Shown here: piece after piece, positions 15,659-23,731 of the stretch | Layout of the letters: every line of letters begins with the position of its first letter | Position numbering within the stretch: position 1 is the stretch's first letter | Assembly (NCBI GenBank): GCA_023250385.1 | Contig: JAHFAU010000004.1 | Span: 1-28,897, forward strand | DNA from: Anaerolineales bacterium | GTDB taxonomy: Bacteria > Chloroflexota > Anaerolineae > Anaerolineales > E44-bin32 | DNA: 28,897 nt | Direction of reading: 5' to 3' | The notes under the pieces: model-generated | What the model saw: only the letters and a program-made list of their open reading frames with translations | Database searches by the model: none | Told to the model about the DNA's origin: nothing | Position numbers and translations under genes: made by a program

Positions 15659-16507
15659 CTACCGTCTGCGTTGTAAGACCAGCGAAATGACGACCAAGCC
15701 CATCGAAGCCGCCAGGAGCACAGTCGAGAGAGCATTGATTTCCGGCGTCACGCCTCGACGCACCAGGCTATAAATATACAGCGGCATTGTCGGCGAGGCG
15801 GTCCCGGCCGTGAAGGCCGTCACCAGGAAGTCGTCCAAGGAGAGGGTAAAGGCCATCAGCGCACCACCCAGGATTCCCGGCAGGAGCAAAGGAAAGGTAA
15901 TCCGCCAAAATGTCCGCCATTCGTTGGCCCCCAGGTCTTGCGCCGCCTGCTCCAAGGTGCGGTCGAAACCAACCAGCCGGGCCCGCACAATCACGTAGAC
16001 GAAGGGGATGTTGAAGGCAATATGCCCGACGGTAATCGTCGGCACTCCCAGGGTCATCCGGAAATGAAGCAGGGCCTGCAGCAGCGGGAAAAATGCCAGG
16101 TTGAAGAACAAGAGCAGCGAGATGCCCATCACGATTTCTGGGATCACGATCGGAAGGTAGAGGATCGCGTCGAAGCTGCTTCGCAGGCGAAATGGGTAGC
16201 GGTCCATTCCCAGCGCGGTCAGGGTGCCCATGGCCGTCGCGGCCAGGGTGGAGACGCCCGCTATTACCAGGCTGTTGCGGGCCGCCCGGAGCAGCGGCTC
16301 ATTGCTGAACAACCTCAGATACCAGTCCATCGAGAATCCGGTCCAGTGTGCGACCGACCGGCTGTCATTGAACGAGAAAACGATCAACACCAGGATCGGA
16401 ATGTAAAGGAAAGCGAAGATCAACCAGGCATTCGCCCCCAAGGCCGTCTTCCCCAGGCGCAGCAACAGCGAACCGCGCCCTCGCCGGGTTGCGCAACCCG
16501 CGATCAC
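15659..16507 (-). CDS. potC: Polyamine ABC transporter permease
   Basis: PotC is one of the two inner-membrane permeases of the polyamine importer. The GTG at 16507 overlaps the potB stop (GTGA), the usual coupling in this operon type, and gives 282 residues. The open frame extends further upstream, but that part lies over potB and has no membrane-protein character. About six membrane helices are visible, the first around LIFAFLYIPILVLIVFSF. The EAA loop that docks to PotA reads EQAAQDLGANEWRTFWRITFP. LSLDDFLVTAFTAG after it is typical of PotC. The protein ends with SLVLQRRR. The upstream codons before the first helix (IAGCATRRGRGSLLLRLGKT) form a basic cytoplasmic tail. Confidence 0.93.
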   Translation of the reverse strand: MIAGCATRRGRGSLLLRLGKTALGANAWLIFAFLYIPILVLIVFSFNDSRSVAHWTGFSMDWYLRLFSNEPLLRAARNSLVIAGVSTLAATAMGTLTALGMDRYPFRLRSSFDAILYLPIVIPEIVMGISLLLFFNLAFFPLLQALLHFRMTLGVPTITVGHIAFNIPFVYVIVRARLVGFDRTLEQAAQDLGANEWRTFWRITFPLLLPGILGGALMAFTLSLDDFLVTAFTAGTASPTMPLYIYSLVRRGVTPEINALSTVLLAASMGLVVISLVLQRRR

Positions 16508-17367
16508 AAGGGCCGCTCTCCCTCCTGGCTCGTTCGCAAGTAGTAGACCACGCCCACCACGACCATTGCCATCAGCGCCAGGGACATGGCCGATCCGAAG
16601 GGCCAATTGCGCGCCACTCCGAATTGGCGGTTGATGAGGGTGCCGATCATCTCCACCTTCCCCCCGCCCATGATGTCGGGGGTAATGAATGCTCCGACGA
16701 CCGGTACAAAGACCAGGATCACCGATGCGACGATCCCCGGAGCGGTTAGCGGCAGCATGATCCGGAGGAAGGCCCGGCGCAGGTTGGCCCCCAGGTCGGC
16801 GGCGGCCTCCACCAGGGTCAGGTCAAACTTCTCGATCGAGGTGTACATCGGCAGGACCGCAAACGGCAGGTAGCCGTACACCAGCCCCAGGATGACTGCG
16901 AAATTGTTGAACAGCAGATTTAACGGCGCATCCACCAGCCGCGCCCCGACCAGCAGGTTGTTGACTACTCCTTCGGCCGAGAGCAGCAGCTTCATGGCAT
17001 AGGTACGCACCAGGAAGTTTGTCCAGAAGGGGATCATCACCAGGAGCAGCACGGCATTCCGCCGGCCCGGGGCGACCCGGCTGATAAACAACGCCATAGG
17101 ATAGCCCACGAGCACACACGCGCCGGTGACGATCAGGCCGATGCGAATCGAGCTCCAGAAGATCCCGAGGTAGAGCGGGTCCACCAGCCGCTGGTAATAC
17201 TCGAGGGTGAAAACAAGCGGCAGTTTGACCCCACCCGCCCGGCCCCGCTCGACAAGACTGATCGCGACGACGATGAGCAGCGGAAGGGTGAAGAACAGAA
17301 TGAGCCAGAGCGCGGCCGGGAGGACAATCAGTGGGCCGCGTGATCGGCGTTCAGTCCGTACGCTCAC
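16504..17367 (-). CDS. potB: Polyamine ABC transporter permease
   Basis: PotB pairs with PotC to form the transmembrane channel. It has 287 residues and starts at GTG 17367 with a good ribosome binding site (GGAGG, 5 nt spacing). A basic tail (MSVRTERRSRG) precedes about six membrane segments, the first around LIVLPAALWLILFFTLPLLIVVA. The EAA loop is VEAAADLGANLRRAFLRIMLP, followed by VPVVGAFITPDIMGGGK, which is characteristic of PotB. The stop overlaps potC (GTGA). The potA stop lies 58 bp upstream, so all are in one transcription unit. Nothing is unusual in length or motifs. Confidence 0.94.
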   Translation of the reverse strand: MSVRTERRSRGPLIVLPAALWLILFFTLPLLIVVAISLVERGRAGGVKLPLVFTLEYYQRLVDPLYLGIFWSSIRIGLIVTGACVLVGYPMALFISRVAPGRRNAVLLLVMIPFWTNFLVRTYAMKLLLSAEGVVNNLLVGARLVDAPLNLLFNNFAVILGLVYGYLPFAVLPMYTSIEKFDLTLVEAAADLGANLRRAFLRIMLPLTAPGIVASVILVFVPVVGAFITPDIMGGGKVEMIGTLINRQFGVARNWPFGSAMSLALMAMVVVGVVYYLRTSQEGERPL

Positions 17368-17425
17368 CTACCCTCCTGCCGAGCCGCTCCGGCGCCGAAC
17401 ACCCGGCCCGTCACTCATCGGCCGC

Positions 17426-18523
17426 CTACCTGACCAGAATCCGGGCGACCGCTGGATCCCAGGTCAGATAGACCCGATCGCCCTGCCGGAAGCCTGCCTG
17501 GTCGGCCGAACCGCTGTTCTGCACCCGCACCACGAGCCGACTCCCTTCGCTGACCCGCACCTGGTAGCGGGTGTCGGTCCCGATGTAAACCAGTTCCTCG
17601 ATCTGGCCAGCCACCGCGCCGTCCAGCTGCCGCGAGTGCAGGCTAATCTTCTCCGGCCGCACCGTGAGAATGATCGGTTGGCCGCGCCTCAGATCGCTGG
17701 CCGCGGAGCCGGCGCTCAGCCGCAGCGTCCCATCCACCAGCACGGTCGCTAGTCCGTCCCGGACGGTCTCCAGCTCCCCATCCAGGAAGTTGGTCTCGCC
17801 GATGAAATCGGCCACGAAGCGGCTGAGCGGCGACTCGTAGATCTCAGCGGCGGTCCCCAGCTGCAATACCTGACCCTCGCTCATCACAGCGATCCGGTCG
17901 GACATGGTGAGCGCCTCTTCCTGGTCGTGGGTGACGTAGATAAAAGTGATCCCGACTTCGGCCTGGATGTGCTTGAGCTCCAGCTGCATCTCTTTCCTGA
18001 GTTTCAAGTCGAGCGCCCCGAGCGGCTCGTCCAGCAATAGCACCGCCGGGCGCTTGACCAGTGCCCGGGCCAGCGCCACCCGCTGCTGCTGCCCTCCCGA
18101 GAGCTGTTTGGGACGTCGGTCCTCCATCCCCGGCAGCCGCACCAGGCGCAGCGCCTCGGTCACTCGCTCGCGGATCTCCGGACTCGGGATCTTGTCCATC
18201 TCCAGCCCGAAGGCGACGTTGCCGTAGACCGTCATGTGCGGGAAGAGGGCGTAGTTCTGAAATACAATGTTTACCCGGCGTTGGTACGGCGGAGTCTCGC
18301 CCATCGACTCGCCAAGGATCCGGATCTCGCCTTCGGTCGGCAGCTCGAACCCGGCGATCATCCGCAGGGTAGTCGTCTTGCCGCAGCCGGAGGGTCCGAG
18401 CAGGGAGAAGAATTCGCCGTGTTTGATCGACAACGAAATCCGATCGACGGCAGCAATCTGCTCCCCCTTACTGGTTGGAAAGCTCTTGGAGACCCCGATC
18501 AGCTCGACGGCGTAATCGGACAT
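17426..18523 (-). CDS. potA: Polyamine ABC transporter ATPase
   Basis: PotA hydrolyses ATP to drive polyamine import. In the 365 residues all ABC elements are intact: Walker A GPSGCGKT (43-50), Q-loop Gln89, signature LSGGQQQRVALAR (141-153), Walker B VLLLDEP (161-167), D-loop GALD and H-loop His199. A C-terminal TOBE regulatory domain (about 280-365) carries TVRPEKISL and ends with YLTWDPAVARILVR. The ATG at 18523 is 1 nt beyond the stop of the aminotransferase gene, which places the aminotransferase first in the operon. PotB follows 58 bp downstream. The ATPase sits on the cytoplasmic face. Related iron or thiosulfate importers share this sequence type, but the PotB, PotC and PotD neighbours fix the assignment. 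Confidence 0.95.
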   Translation of the reverse strand: MSDYAVELIGVSKSFPTSKGEQIAAVDRISLSIKHGEFFSLLGPSGCGKTTTLRMIAGFELPTEGEIRILGESMGETPPYQRRVNIVFQNYALFPHMTVYGNVAFGLEMDKIPSPEIRERVTEALRLVRLPGMEDRRPKQLSGGQQQRVALARALVKRPAVLLLDEPLGALDLKLRKEMQLELKHIQAEVGITFIYVTHDQEEALTMSDRIAVMSEGQVLQLGTAAEIYESPLSRFVADFIGETNFLDGELETVRDGLATVLVDGTLRLSAGSAASDLRRGQPIILTVRPEKISLHSRQLDGAVAGQIEELVYIGTDTRYQVRVSEGSRLVVRVQNSGSADQAGFRQGDRVYLTWDPAVARILVR

Positions 18524-18524
18524 T

Positions 18525-19835
18525 TCAATGAGCCTGTTTGGTTTCCTTCACCGCCTCCTCGAACGCGTTCAGGGTCTCCGCCACATCGGCCTCAGAGTGG
18601 GCCGCCGAGAGGAACCACGGCTCCCGGCTGTCCGGATCCGGCATCACGCCCCGCCGGATCAGGTTGGTCATGATTGATTCGTACGTGTGTTTGTCGCTGT
18701 TTACCCAATCGCGGAATTCCCGCGGCGTTGAACCCGTGAACATGATGCCGAACATGCTGGGATGGCCACTAATGGTAAAGGGCAGGTCGGCCGCCTCGAG
18801 CACGTCGCTGATCCCCTTCTGCAGGGCCCGCCCGCGGGCGGCGACCACCTGCAGGGCGTCGGTCGTGCTCAGGATGTTCAGGACTGCATCGGCGGCGGCC
18901 ATTCCGACCACATTGGCCGAATAGGTGCCAGCATGGGCCACTCCTTTTCCGATCAGGCTCATGATCTCCCGTCGTCCGCCGAAGGCGGCCACCGGGTAGC
19001 CGTTGCCCAGCGCTTTGGCGTAGGTGGCAAGATCGGCGGTCACCCCAAACAGTTCCTGGGCGCCGCCCTTCGCCACCCGGAAGCCGGTCTTCACCTCGTC
19101 CATGATCATCACGATCCCGTATTCGTCGCAGCGGGCCCGAATGAACTTCAGGAACTCATCTTGCGGTTCGATGGCGGCGCAGTTGCCCATGATCGGCTCG
19201 AGGATGATCGCCGCAACGTCGAACCAGGACTGCCTCAGTGTCCGCTCGAGCAACTCCCGGTCATTGAAGGGCAAAGTGATGATCAAGTCCCGGATTGCCC
19301 TCGGGATTCCGGAGGAGGCGGCCACCGGGATCGGATCATTGCGGGCGCCGAGGTTCCGCGGAGAGCCGTCGGTGGACCAGAGCAAATAGTCGTGCATCCC
19401 GTGATAGTGGCCCTCGAACTTGAGCACCTTCTGGCGACCGGTGAAGGCCCGAGCGGTCCGCAAGGCGTGCATGGTGGCCTCGGTGCCGGAGCTCGTGAAC
19501 CGCAGCATCTCAACCCCCGGACAGAGCTTGGTGATCTTCTCTGCGACCTGCACCTCGTACGGGTTGGTCATCGCGAAGCTGATGCCGTTCTCCAGGGCCG
19601 CCCGCACGCTGGCGTCTACTCGCTCGTGGGCGTGACCCAGGATGATGGGGCCGAAGGCCAAGCGGTAGTCGATGTAGCGGTTGCCGTCGAGGTCCCAGAG
19701 GGAGGCGCCCTTAGCTCGGGCCGCCACCAGCGTTTCGTCATCGCCCCAGTAACGGAAGTTGGAGGAGACGCCGTGCGGCAAGACCTTGGCCGCCCGAGCG
19801 AACATGGCGCGAGACTGAGTGTCGTTGGGTTTCAT
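18525..19835 (-). CDS. Class III aminotransferase (glutamate-1-semialdehyde aminomutase-like)
   Basis: A 436-residue PLP enzyme of the HemL-like branch of class III aminotransferases. Landmarks: GASLWDLDGNRYIDYRLAFGP (43-63), SSGTEATMHALRTARA (115-130) for the cofactor phosphate, GHYHGMHD (142-149), EPIMGN (213-218), IMDEVKTGFR (244-253) with the pyridine-binding Asp246, and the Schiff-base lysine K274 in TYAKALGNGYPVAAFGG. It is not a convincing true HemL, because its context is the potABCD genes and not haem genes. The first-gene position, 1 nt before potA, points to an amine or polyamine-linked substrate. The exact amino donor and acceptor are unknown. The ATG at 19835 is preceded by AGGTAGG. 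A promoter lies at 19943-19971. Confidence 0.87.
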   Translation of the reverse strand: MKPNDTQSRAMFARAAKVLPHGVSSNFRYWGDDETLVAARAKGASLWDLDGNRYIDYRLAFGPIILGHAHERVDASVRAALENGISFAMTNPYEVQVAEKITKLCPGVEMLRFTSSGTEATMHALRTARAFTGRQKVLKFEGHYHGMHDYLLWSTDGSPRNLGARNDPIPVAASSGIPRAIRDLIITLPFNDRELLERTLRQSWFDVAAIILEPIMGNCAAIEPQDEFLKFIRARCDEYGIVMIMDEVKTGFRVAKGGAQELFGVTADLATYAKALGNGYPVAAFGGRREIMSLIGKGVAHAGTYSANVVGMAAADAVLNILSTTDALQVVAARGRALQKGISDVLEAADLPFTISGHPSMFGIMFTGSTPREFRDWVNSDKHTYESIMTNLIRRGVMPDPDSREPWFLSAAHSEADVAETLNAFEEAVKETKQAH

Positions 19836-19942
19836 CGTTTACCTACCTGAAAGCGGTTTGGCGGACGACCCAGGTCTTTGGGTGGGCGCGATCGGCCGCG
19901 CCTACCTTCCGAATTGGTCGTGAAAACGTTGGAATAACCCGA

Positions 19943-19971
19943 ATGATATTTTCCTGACCACTGTGGGTCAA
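19943..19971 (-). promoter_or_regulatory. Sigma70-type promoter of the aminotransferase-pot operon
   Basis: On the minus strand TTGACC (plus positions 19966-19971), a 17-bp spacer and TATCAT (19943-19948) form a near-consensus promoter. It directs transcription into the aminotransferase ATG at 19835, leaving a leader of about 100 nt. The leader contains a small ACCCA/TGGGT hairpin with a 6-nt loop. No operator with clear symmetry was seen. Confidence 0.65.
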
Positions 19972-20003
19972 GGTCGAGTTTCAAAGGCCGCCGTCGAAAG
20001 GTC

Positions 20004-20450
20004 TCAGTACAAGAATGGAAGCAGCCGTTTGGTGCGCCGCATGTGGGCCGAATAACCCTCCAGAGCTTGGCTCAACAATCGCTCTTCGTAGTTTAGCTTG
20101 ATCAAGAGGTCCACGAACAGCACTAGCCAGACCACCAGCCGCTGCGCTGAATATGCATCGAGCACCAGAGCCAGGCCTCCCAGCAATAGGGCCGAATACA
20201 TCGGATGCCGGATGGTGCGGTACGGTCCGCTGGTCACCAGTCGGGCTCGCTGCTTCACGTCCGGTGTCAGGTTGAAGTTGTCGAGCCCCATCGTCCAGAT
20301 TGCCCAAAGGCCGAGGAACCCGGCGACCCCTTCCAGCAAGAGCAGCATAGGATTCTGGGCGAAGAGCGGTCCGGTAAGGGCGATCAGGCCGAGGCACAGG
20401 AGTTGGACTCCGACCAGGCCATAGGAGAGCAATGGGTTCGAGCGGGTCAT
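20004..20450 (-). CDS. Isoprenylcysteine carboxyl methyltransferase (ICMT)/PEMT-like membrane methyltransferase
   Basis: A 148-residue membrane protein with about four hydrophobic segments (roughly 10-28, 33-53, 83-99 and 103-119). The signature of the ICMT/phospholipid methyltransferase superfamily is visible: LVTSGPYRTIRHPMYSALLL (71-90), with the SAM-binding RHPMY core, and the C-terminal YEERLLSQALEGYSAHMRRTKRLLPFLY, with the Glu-Glu pair that contacts the methyl donor. Bacterial members methylate small lipophilic or isoprenoid substrates, mostly unidentified, so only the superfamily is claimed. It lies 60 bp after the YcaQ-like gene in the same direction and may be the last gene of that set. 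Confidence 0.82.
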   Translation of the reverse strand: MTRSNPLLSYGLVGVQLLCLGLIALTGPLFAQNPMLLLLEGVAGFLGLWAIWTMGLDNFNLTPDVKQRARLVTSGPYRTIRHPMYSALLLGGLALVLDAYSAQRLVVWLVLFVDLLIKLNYEERLLSQALEGYSAHMRRTKRLLPFLY

Positions 20451-20510
20451 TGCAATGTCTCCAAGCGGCTGCCGGGTTGCACTCTGGTCGCTCTCGGCAG
20501 ATTTCCCGAG

Positions 20511-21776
20511 TCAGCGGATTAATTGCGGGCTCGACAGCCAGCGCAGGCGTCTGTCTCGCGCAATCGCTGGACCGCGGCGGATGCGGCCGGCTCCCAGATA
20601 CTGCATGAAGTCTCTCAAACAATTTATCAGTGCCACACTCATCCGGTCGTCCACTCGAACTCCTGCTTCCCACCACCAATTGGCGATCGTCAATTCGCCT
20701 GAACTCCGCTCGAACTTCGGATCGAACCTGGCAACGAATCGATTGCCATAGAGCACCGGAAGCACATAGTATCCGTACTTGCGCTGGCGCACCGGCTTGT
20801 ATACCTCCCAGACATAGTTGAAGTCAAAGATCGAACGCAGCAGGTCCCGGTGCCACATCAAGTTATCGAGCGGCGCGATGACGCTCGCCCGAGCTTGCGG
20901 CGACCGCTTCGTGCGGACGGCCTCCAGAGTTGGCAGATCGGAACGTCTCAAGAAGTAGTTTTGATTGGGCAGCGCGTCAATAGCAACCGAGACGAGGTCG
21001 CCGGCCTCGACCAGCCGGCTAAGGATAGCCTGCCGTTCCCCGCTCTTCATCTGATGGATGGCGAGCCAGTATTCAGAGGCAACCGGACTGGCGAGCCCCA
21101 GGCCCCCAATTCGGCGCATAACGCGCCAGGCTCGGTAGTCTGGGTCGTGCGCGATCGGATCGGGGGCGGCGAGCAGCTCCGCCGGGAGCAGGCGCTCGGC
21201 CAGATCGAACGCTCTTCGGGTTCCGACTCGATGATCCACGAGTACTTCACCCATGGCATGCAGAATCTCGAGCGCAGCCCGGGCCAGGGTTGTGGGAATG
21301 CCCCACGACCACTGGATTCGGTCTTGATTCTTGAAGTCGATCGACGATTGGGGGCCGCGTTCGCGGATGGCATCCATGACTTGAGTTGCGGCCTTCATCT
21401 GTGGATTGGAGTCCCTGCCATGCTCCCGGCGCACGCGATCCCGGTACCGGGCGAACCGCGGCCAGTCGCTGGTAAGGAAGATTGAGGCCATCTTGTCCCA
21501 GCCGTCCACCAGTTGGCGCTCACTATAGAGCAGCTCATCCAGCAGGCCGGGCTGATAGCGGCTGACCCGTGACTGCAGCACCAGATCGGGGTTTCGCCCG
21601 ACTACGTTGATCGGGTCGAATTGAATCGCCCCGACCCTCCGGACGAACTCGAGGATTCCATCTTTCCCCCGCAAGCGTCGCGGCGGCCAGAGCATCTGGT
21701 GGGCCAGGATGAATCGGCGGGCCTCACTGTTGCTGAGCAGCAGGCTGGGAGCCGGCCAGCGCGAATTAGGCGACAT
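20511..21776 (-). CDS. YcaQ/AlkX-type winged-helix DNA glycosylase family protein
   Basis: A 421-residue member of the HTH_42 (YcaQ, AlkX) family, whose E. coli member unhooks DNA interstrand crosslinks by cleaving glycosidic bonds. The N-terminal region has SNSEARRFILAHQMLW, and VGAIQFDPINVVGRNPDLVLQSRVSRY (48-74) contains the QFD (Gln52-Asp54) that matches the QxD catalytic motif of the family. Several winged helix-turn-helix repeats fill the middle. SVIAPLDNLMWHRDLLRSIFDFNYVWEVYKP and YGYYVLPVLYGNRFVARFDPKFER are the typical C-terminal signatures. The ATG at 21776 overlaps the end of the SET-domain gene by 11 nt, so the two are cotranscribed and may be coupled. It is probably a DNA-repair enzyme in the cytoplasm. 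Confidence 0.88.
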   Translation of the reverse strand: MSPNSRWPAPSLLLSNSEARRFILAHQMLWPPRRLRGKDGILEFVRRVGAIQFDPINVVGRNPDLVLQSRVSRYQPGLLDELLYSERQLVDGWDKMASIFLTSDWPRFARYRDRVRREHGRDSNPQMKAATQVMDAIRERGPQSSIDFKNQDRIQWSWGIPTTLARAALEILHAMGEVLVDHRVGTRRAFDLAERLLPAELLAAPDPIAHDPDYRAWRVMRRIGGLGLASPVASEYWLAIHQMKSGERQAILSRLVEAGDLVSVAIDALPNQNYFLRRSDLPTLEAVRTKRSPQARASVIAPLDNLMWHRDLLRSIFDFNYVWEVYKPVRQRKYGYYVLPVLYGNRFVARFDPKFERSSGELTIANWWWEAGVRVDDRMSVALINCLRDFMQYLGAGRIRRGPAIARDRRLRWLSSPQLIR

Positions 21777-22509
21777 TGAGCAGGGTACCCCGACAGCGGC
21801 GGCTGCCGCAGTTGCAGCCGAACGTTGCTTGCAAGCGGCGGGTCATCGGTTCCTCGGTCTCGAGCCGGTAGTCGTAGGTCAGCTCTTCCCCGGGCAGGAT
21901 CGCGCGCAGCGCCTCGATATAGATTCGCCCGCCCTCATTCAGCGACTCGCAGTTCGGCGAGCAGGAATGGTTGATGTAGCGGGCGGAATTGCCGCGGACG
22001 CCGGCGTCAATGACTGTCGTTTCATCGACCTCGAATAGAAAGGTGAATGGATACTGGGTCGTTTCTTCGTATCGTCTTGTCGCTTCATCCTGCGATATCC
22101 GCTCACCCAGATACTCGATCACTCGAGTGCCCTTGGGGATCCGCCGCAGCGCGAACACGCCGCGCCCATGGATTGGCGAATTGCGAATCGAGTAGAGGCG
22201 GTAACGGCCGGCCTTCGCACCGGTTGCGACAAGGCGCTTGAGGGCTCGAATGGCAGGGGCAATCCACTCGGCCTCTCGACCCGACCGAACGGAGAGCCAG
22301 GCCCGTCGCCGATCGGGCCAGTAGGTCGCCTCCAATGTCCCGCGCCCTTTGCCCTGCTTGAAATGCCAATGAACGGAGCCGGGAAACGTCGAGAGGGTCG
22401 TGACCTGGGTGGCCACCAGACCAAGAGTCTTGGCAGCCTCCTCGATGATGGAACGGACGTCCTGCCTAGAGTTTCCCTCGAGTTGGAGTTCGACGCGCTC
22501 GATGACCAA
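21766..22509 (-). CDS. SET-domain protein methyltransferase with post-SET zinc motif and an unrecognised N-terminal domain
   Basis: A 247-residue protein. Residues about 103-216 form a SET domain: SPIHGRGVFALRRIPKGT (111-128), VIEYLGERIS, NSARYINHSCSPNC (174-187) with the NHS core of the SAM/lysine channel, and GEELTYDYRL (207-216). A post-SET CxCx4C (C232, C234, C239) with C187 would bind one zinc ion, as in eukaryotic SUV39-type enzymes. SET proteins methylate lysines, here of an unknown target. The first about 98 residues are a separate alpha/beta domain that I cannot name (VELQLEGNS near the start, then GTLEATYWPDRRRAWLSVRSG). The only in-frame start after the stop at the gene head is a TTG at 22509. 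It precedes and overlaps the YcaQ-like gene. Confidence 0.86.
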   Translation of the reverse strand: MVIERVELQLEGNSRQDVRSIIEEAAKTLGLVATQVTTLSTFPGSVHWHFKQGKGRGTLEATYWPDRRRAWLSVRSGREAEWIAPAIRALKRLVATGAKAGRYRLYSIRNSPIHGRGVFALRRIPKGTRVIEYLGERISQDEATRRYEETTQYPFTFLFEVDETTVIDAGVRGNSARYINHSCSPNCESLNEGGRIYIEALRAILPGEELTYDYRLETEEPMTRRLQATFGCNCGSRRCRGTLLNVA

Positions 22510-22763
22510 TCAAGATACTCCGATCAAACCATCCCATGATAATCCGACCTAGGAAGGAGGGACGCGCCGGATCGAGCCTCATACCGTAGGGCGATAGGCG
22601 AGGTCGTGGCGGTGGGCAAGAACCCTGGTCGGGCCGCAACCTGCGACACCTGGGACGACAGTCAGAGGGCGACGCCCGAGATGAAGTAAGTCAAGGGCGT
22701 AGGTCCCGTGCCCTGGCCTCTAAAGGCTGCGAGCCAGGGATGCCGGCCAGCCGTCGTGGGCGG
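22510..22763. other. 254-bp intergenic stretch with one hairpin, no gene seen
   Basis: No tRNA, rRNA or convincing coding frame is visible between the exonuclease stop and the SET gene. A 7-bp perfect inverted repeat, CCCTGGC (22711-22717) and GCCAGGG (22733-22739), lies 25 nt after the exonuclease stop (minus strand) and may end its transcript, although no U tract follows. Nearer the SET gene a minus-strand TATCAT-like hexamer gives a possible -10 without a good -35. The remainder shows short GC pairings (for example GGGC-GAC-GCCC) but nothing that matches a structured RNA I know. Confidence 0.5.
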
Positions 22764-23642
22764 CTATGGCTCCGTGGCCCAGCGAGGAACTCGATCGGGC
22801 AGGCGGTTGGCGCCCAGCTCCTTGCAGAGCTTTCTCAGTCGTTTCCGCGCACCGCGCCATTGCAGGTCTTTGAGGTTTTGTTCGAGGGGGACGTCGGTGC
22901 GAAGAGTCGCCAGGCGGCGGAATAGCAGGGATTCCTCCCTGTGGGTCCTGAGGTTCTCGGCAAGGCGGAGTGCCCGACCGGCAGGCAAGCCCCACTTGCG
23001 ATGATCTTCCGGGATGGCCTCGAGGTGTCCGTACTTGGAGAGCACCGCGGAGGCGGACTTCTCACCCCAGGCGGGGATCCCAGGGTAGCCGTCCGCAGAG
23101 TCGCCCACCAACGCGAGCCAGTCGGGGATGGAAGCTGGCGGTACACCAAACTTCTCGATGACCACGGCTTCGTCATAAATGATGTCTCGCCGGCGGTCCC
23201 AACTCACGACCCGAGTCCCCGAGACCATTTGGGCCAGGTCTTTGTCGGGGGAGCAGAGCACGACTTGTTCGACGGAGCGCCTGCGCTGGAAACGAATGGT
23301 TGCCGAGGCGAGTGCGTCATCGGCCTCGAACTCGACCATCGGCCAGACAACCAGACCCAAGGCCGCGACGGCCCTTTCGGCAAGACGGAACTGGGCCAGG
23401 AGGTCCGGGTCGACCCCTTCGCCGGTCTTGTAGCCTGGGTAGAGCTTATTGCGGAACGACTCAATGACGTGATCGAATGCGCAGGCAACATGAGTCGCTC
23501 CCGACTTGGTCAGGAGCAGGAGCAGGCTGTTGAGCAGTCCGACCGTGGCGCCAACCTCACGCCCATCGGGCGCCTGCTTGGAGGGCGCGCCGTAGAAACT
23601 GCGGAAGAGTTCGTAGGTGCCATCGACCAGGTGGATTTTCAT
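22764..23642 (-). CDS. Stand-alone 5'-3' exonuclease / flap endonuclease (PolA N-domain type)
   Basis: A 292-residue nuclease that matches the 5'-nuclease domain of DNA polymerase I without the polymerase. Metal-binding acidic residues are in place: D7 (HLVDGTYELFRSF), E106/D108/D109 (FEADDALAS), D133/D135 (CSPDKDLAQMV) and D181/D184 (VGDSADGYPGIPAWGEKSA), the last with the helix-3-turn-helix DNA clamp. It should cleave 5' flaps and RNA primers or repair intermediates. The start is an ATG at 23642. There is no strong ribosome binding site. The upstream pyrFE stop is 89 bp away and the next minus-strand gene begins 254 bp downstream. Whether the organism also has a full PolA, and so whether this protein is additional, cannot be seen here. 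Confidence 0.92.
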   Translation of the reverse strand: MKIHLVDGTYELFRSFYGAPSKQAPDGREVGATVGLLNSLLLLLTKSGATHVACAFDHVIESFRNKLYPGYKTGEGVDPDLLAQFRLAERAVAALGLVVWPMVEFEADDALASATIRFQRRRSVEQVVLCSPDKDLAQMVSGTRVVSWDRRRDIIYDEAVVIEKFGVPPASIPDWLALVGDSADGYPGIPAWGEKSASAVLSKYGHLEAIPEDHRKWGLPAGRALRLAENLRTHREESLLFRRLATLRTDVPLEQNLKDLQWRGARKRLRKLCKELGANRLPDRVPRWATEP

Positions 23643-23731
23643 TGGTTACGCCCGTTTCAGCAAAAGGTCGGGGGGCCTGTTGAACGTAGGCGGTTGCCCA
23701 ACTAGTGATTATCTCGCATTAATGCCATCCA

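Noticed and set aside
18762..19850. 362-codon plus-strand frame opposite the aminotransferase
   Set aside because: It mirrors the aminotransferase, which has complete PLP motifs; the plus frame has no recognisable domain and is a GC-rich shadow.
22540..22760. Structured RNA or tRNA in the SET/exonuclease gap
   Set aside because: Short GC pairings exist, but no cloverleaf, T-loop consensus, RNase P or tmRNA signature could be traced by eye.
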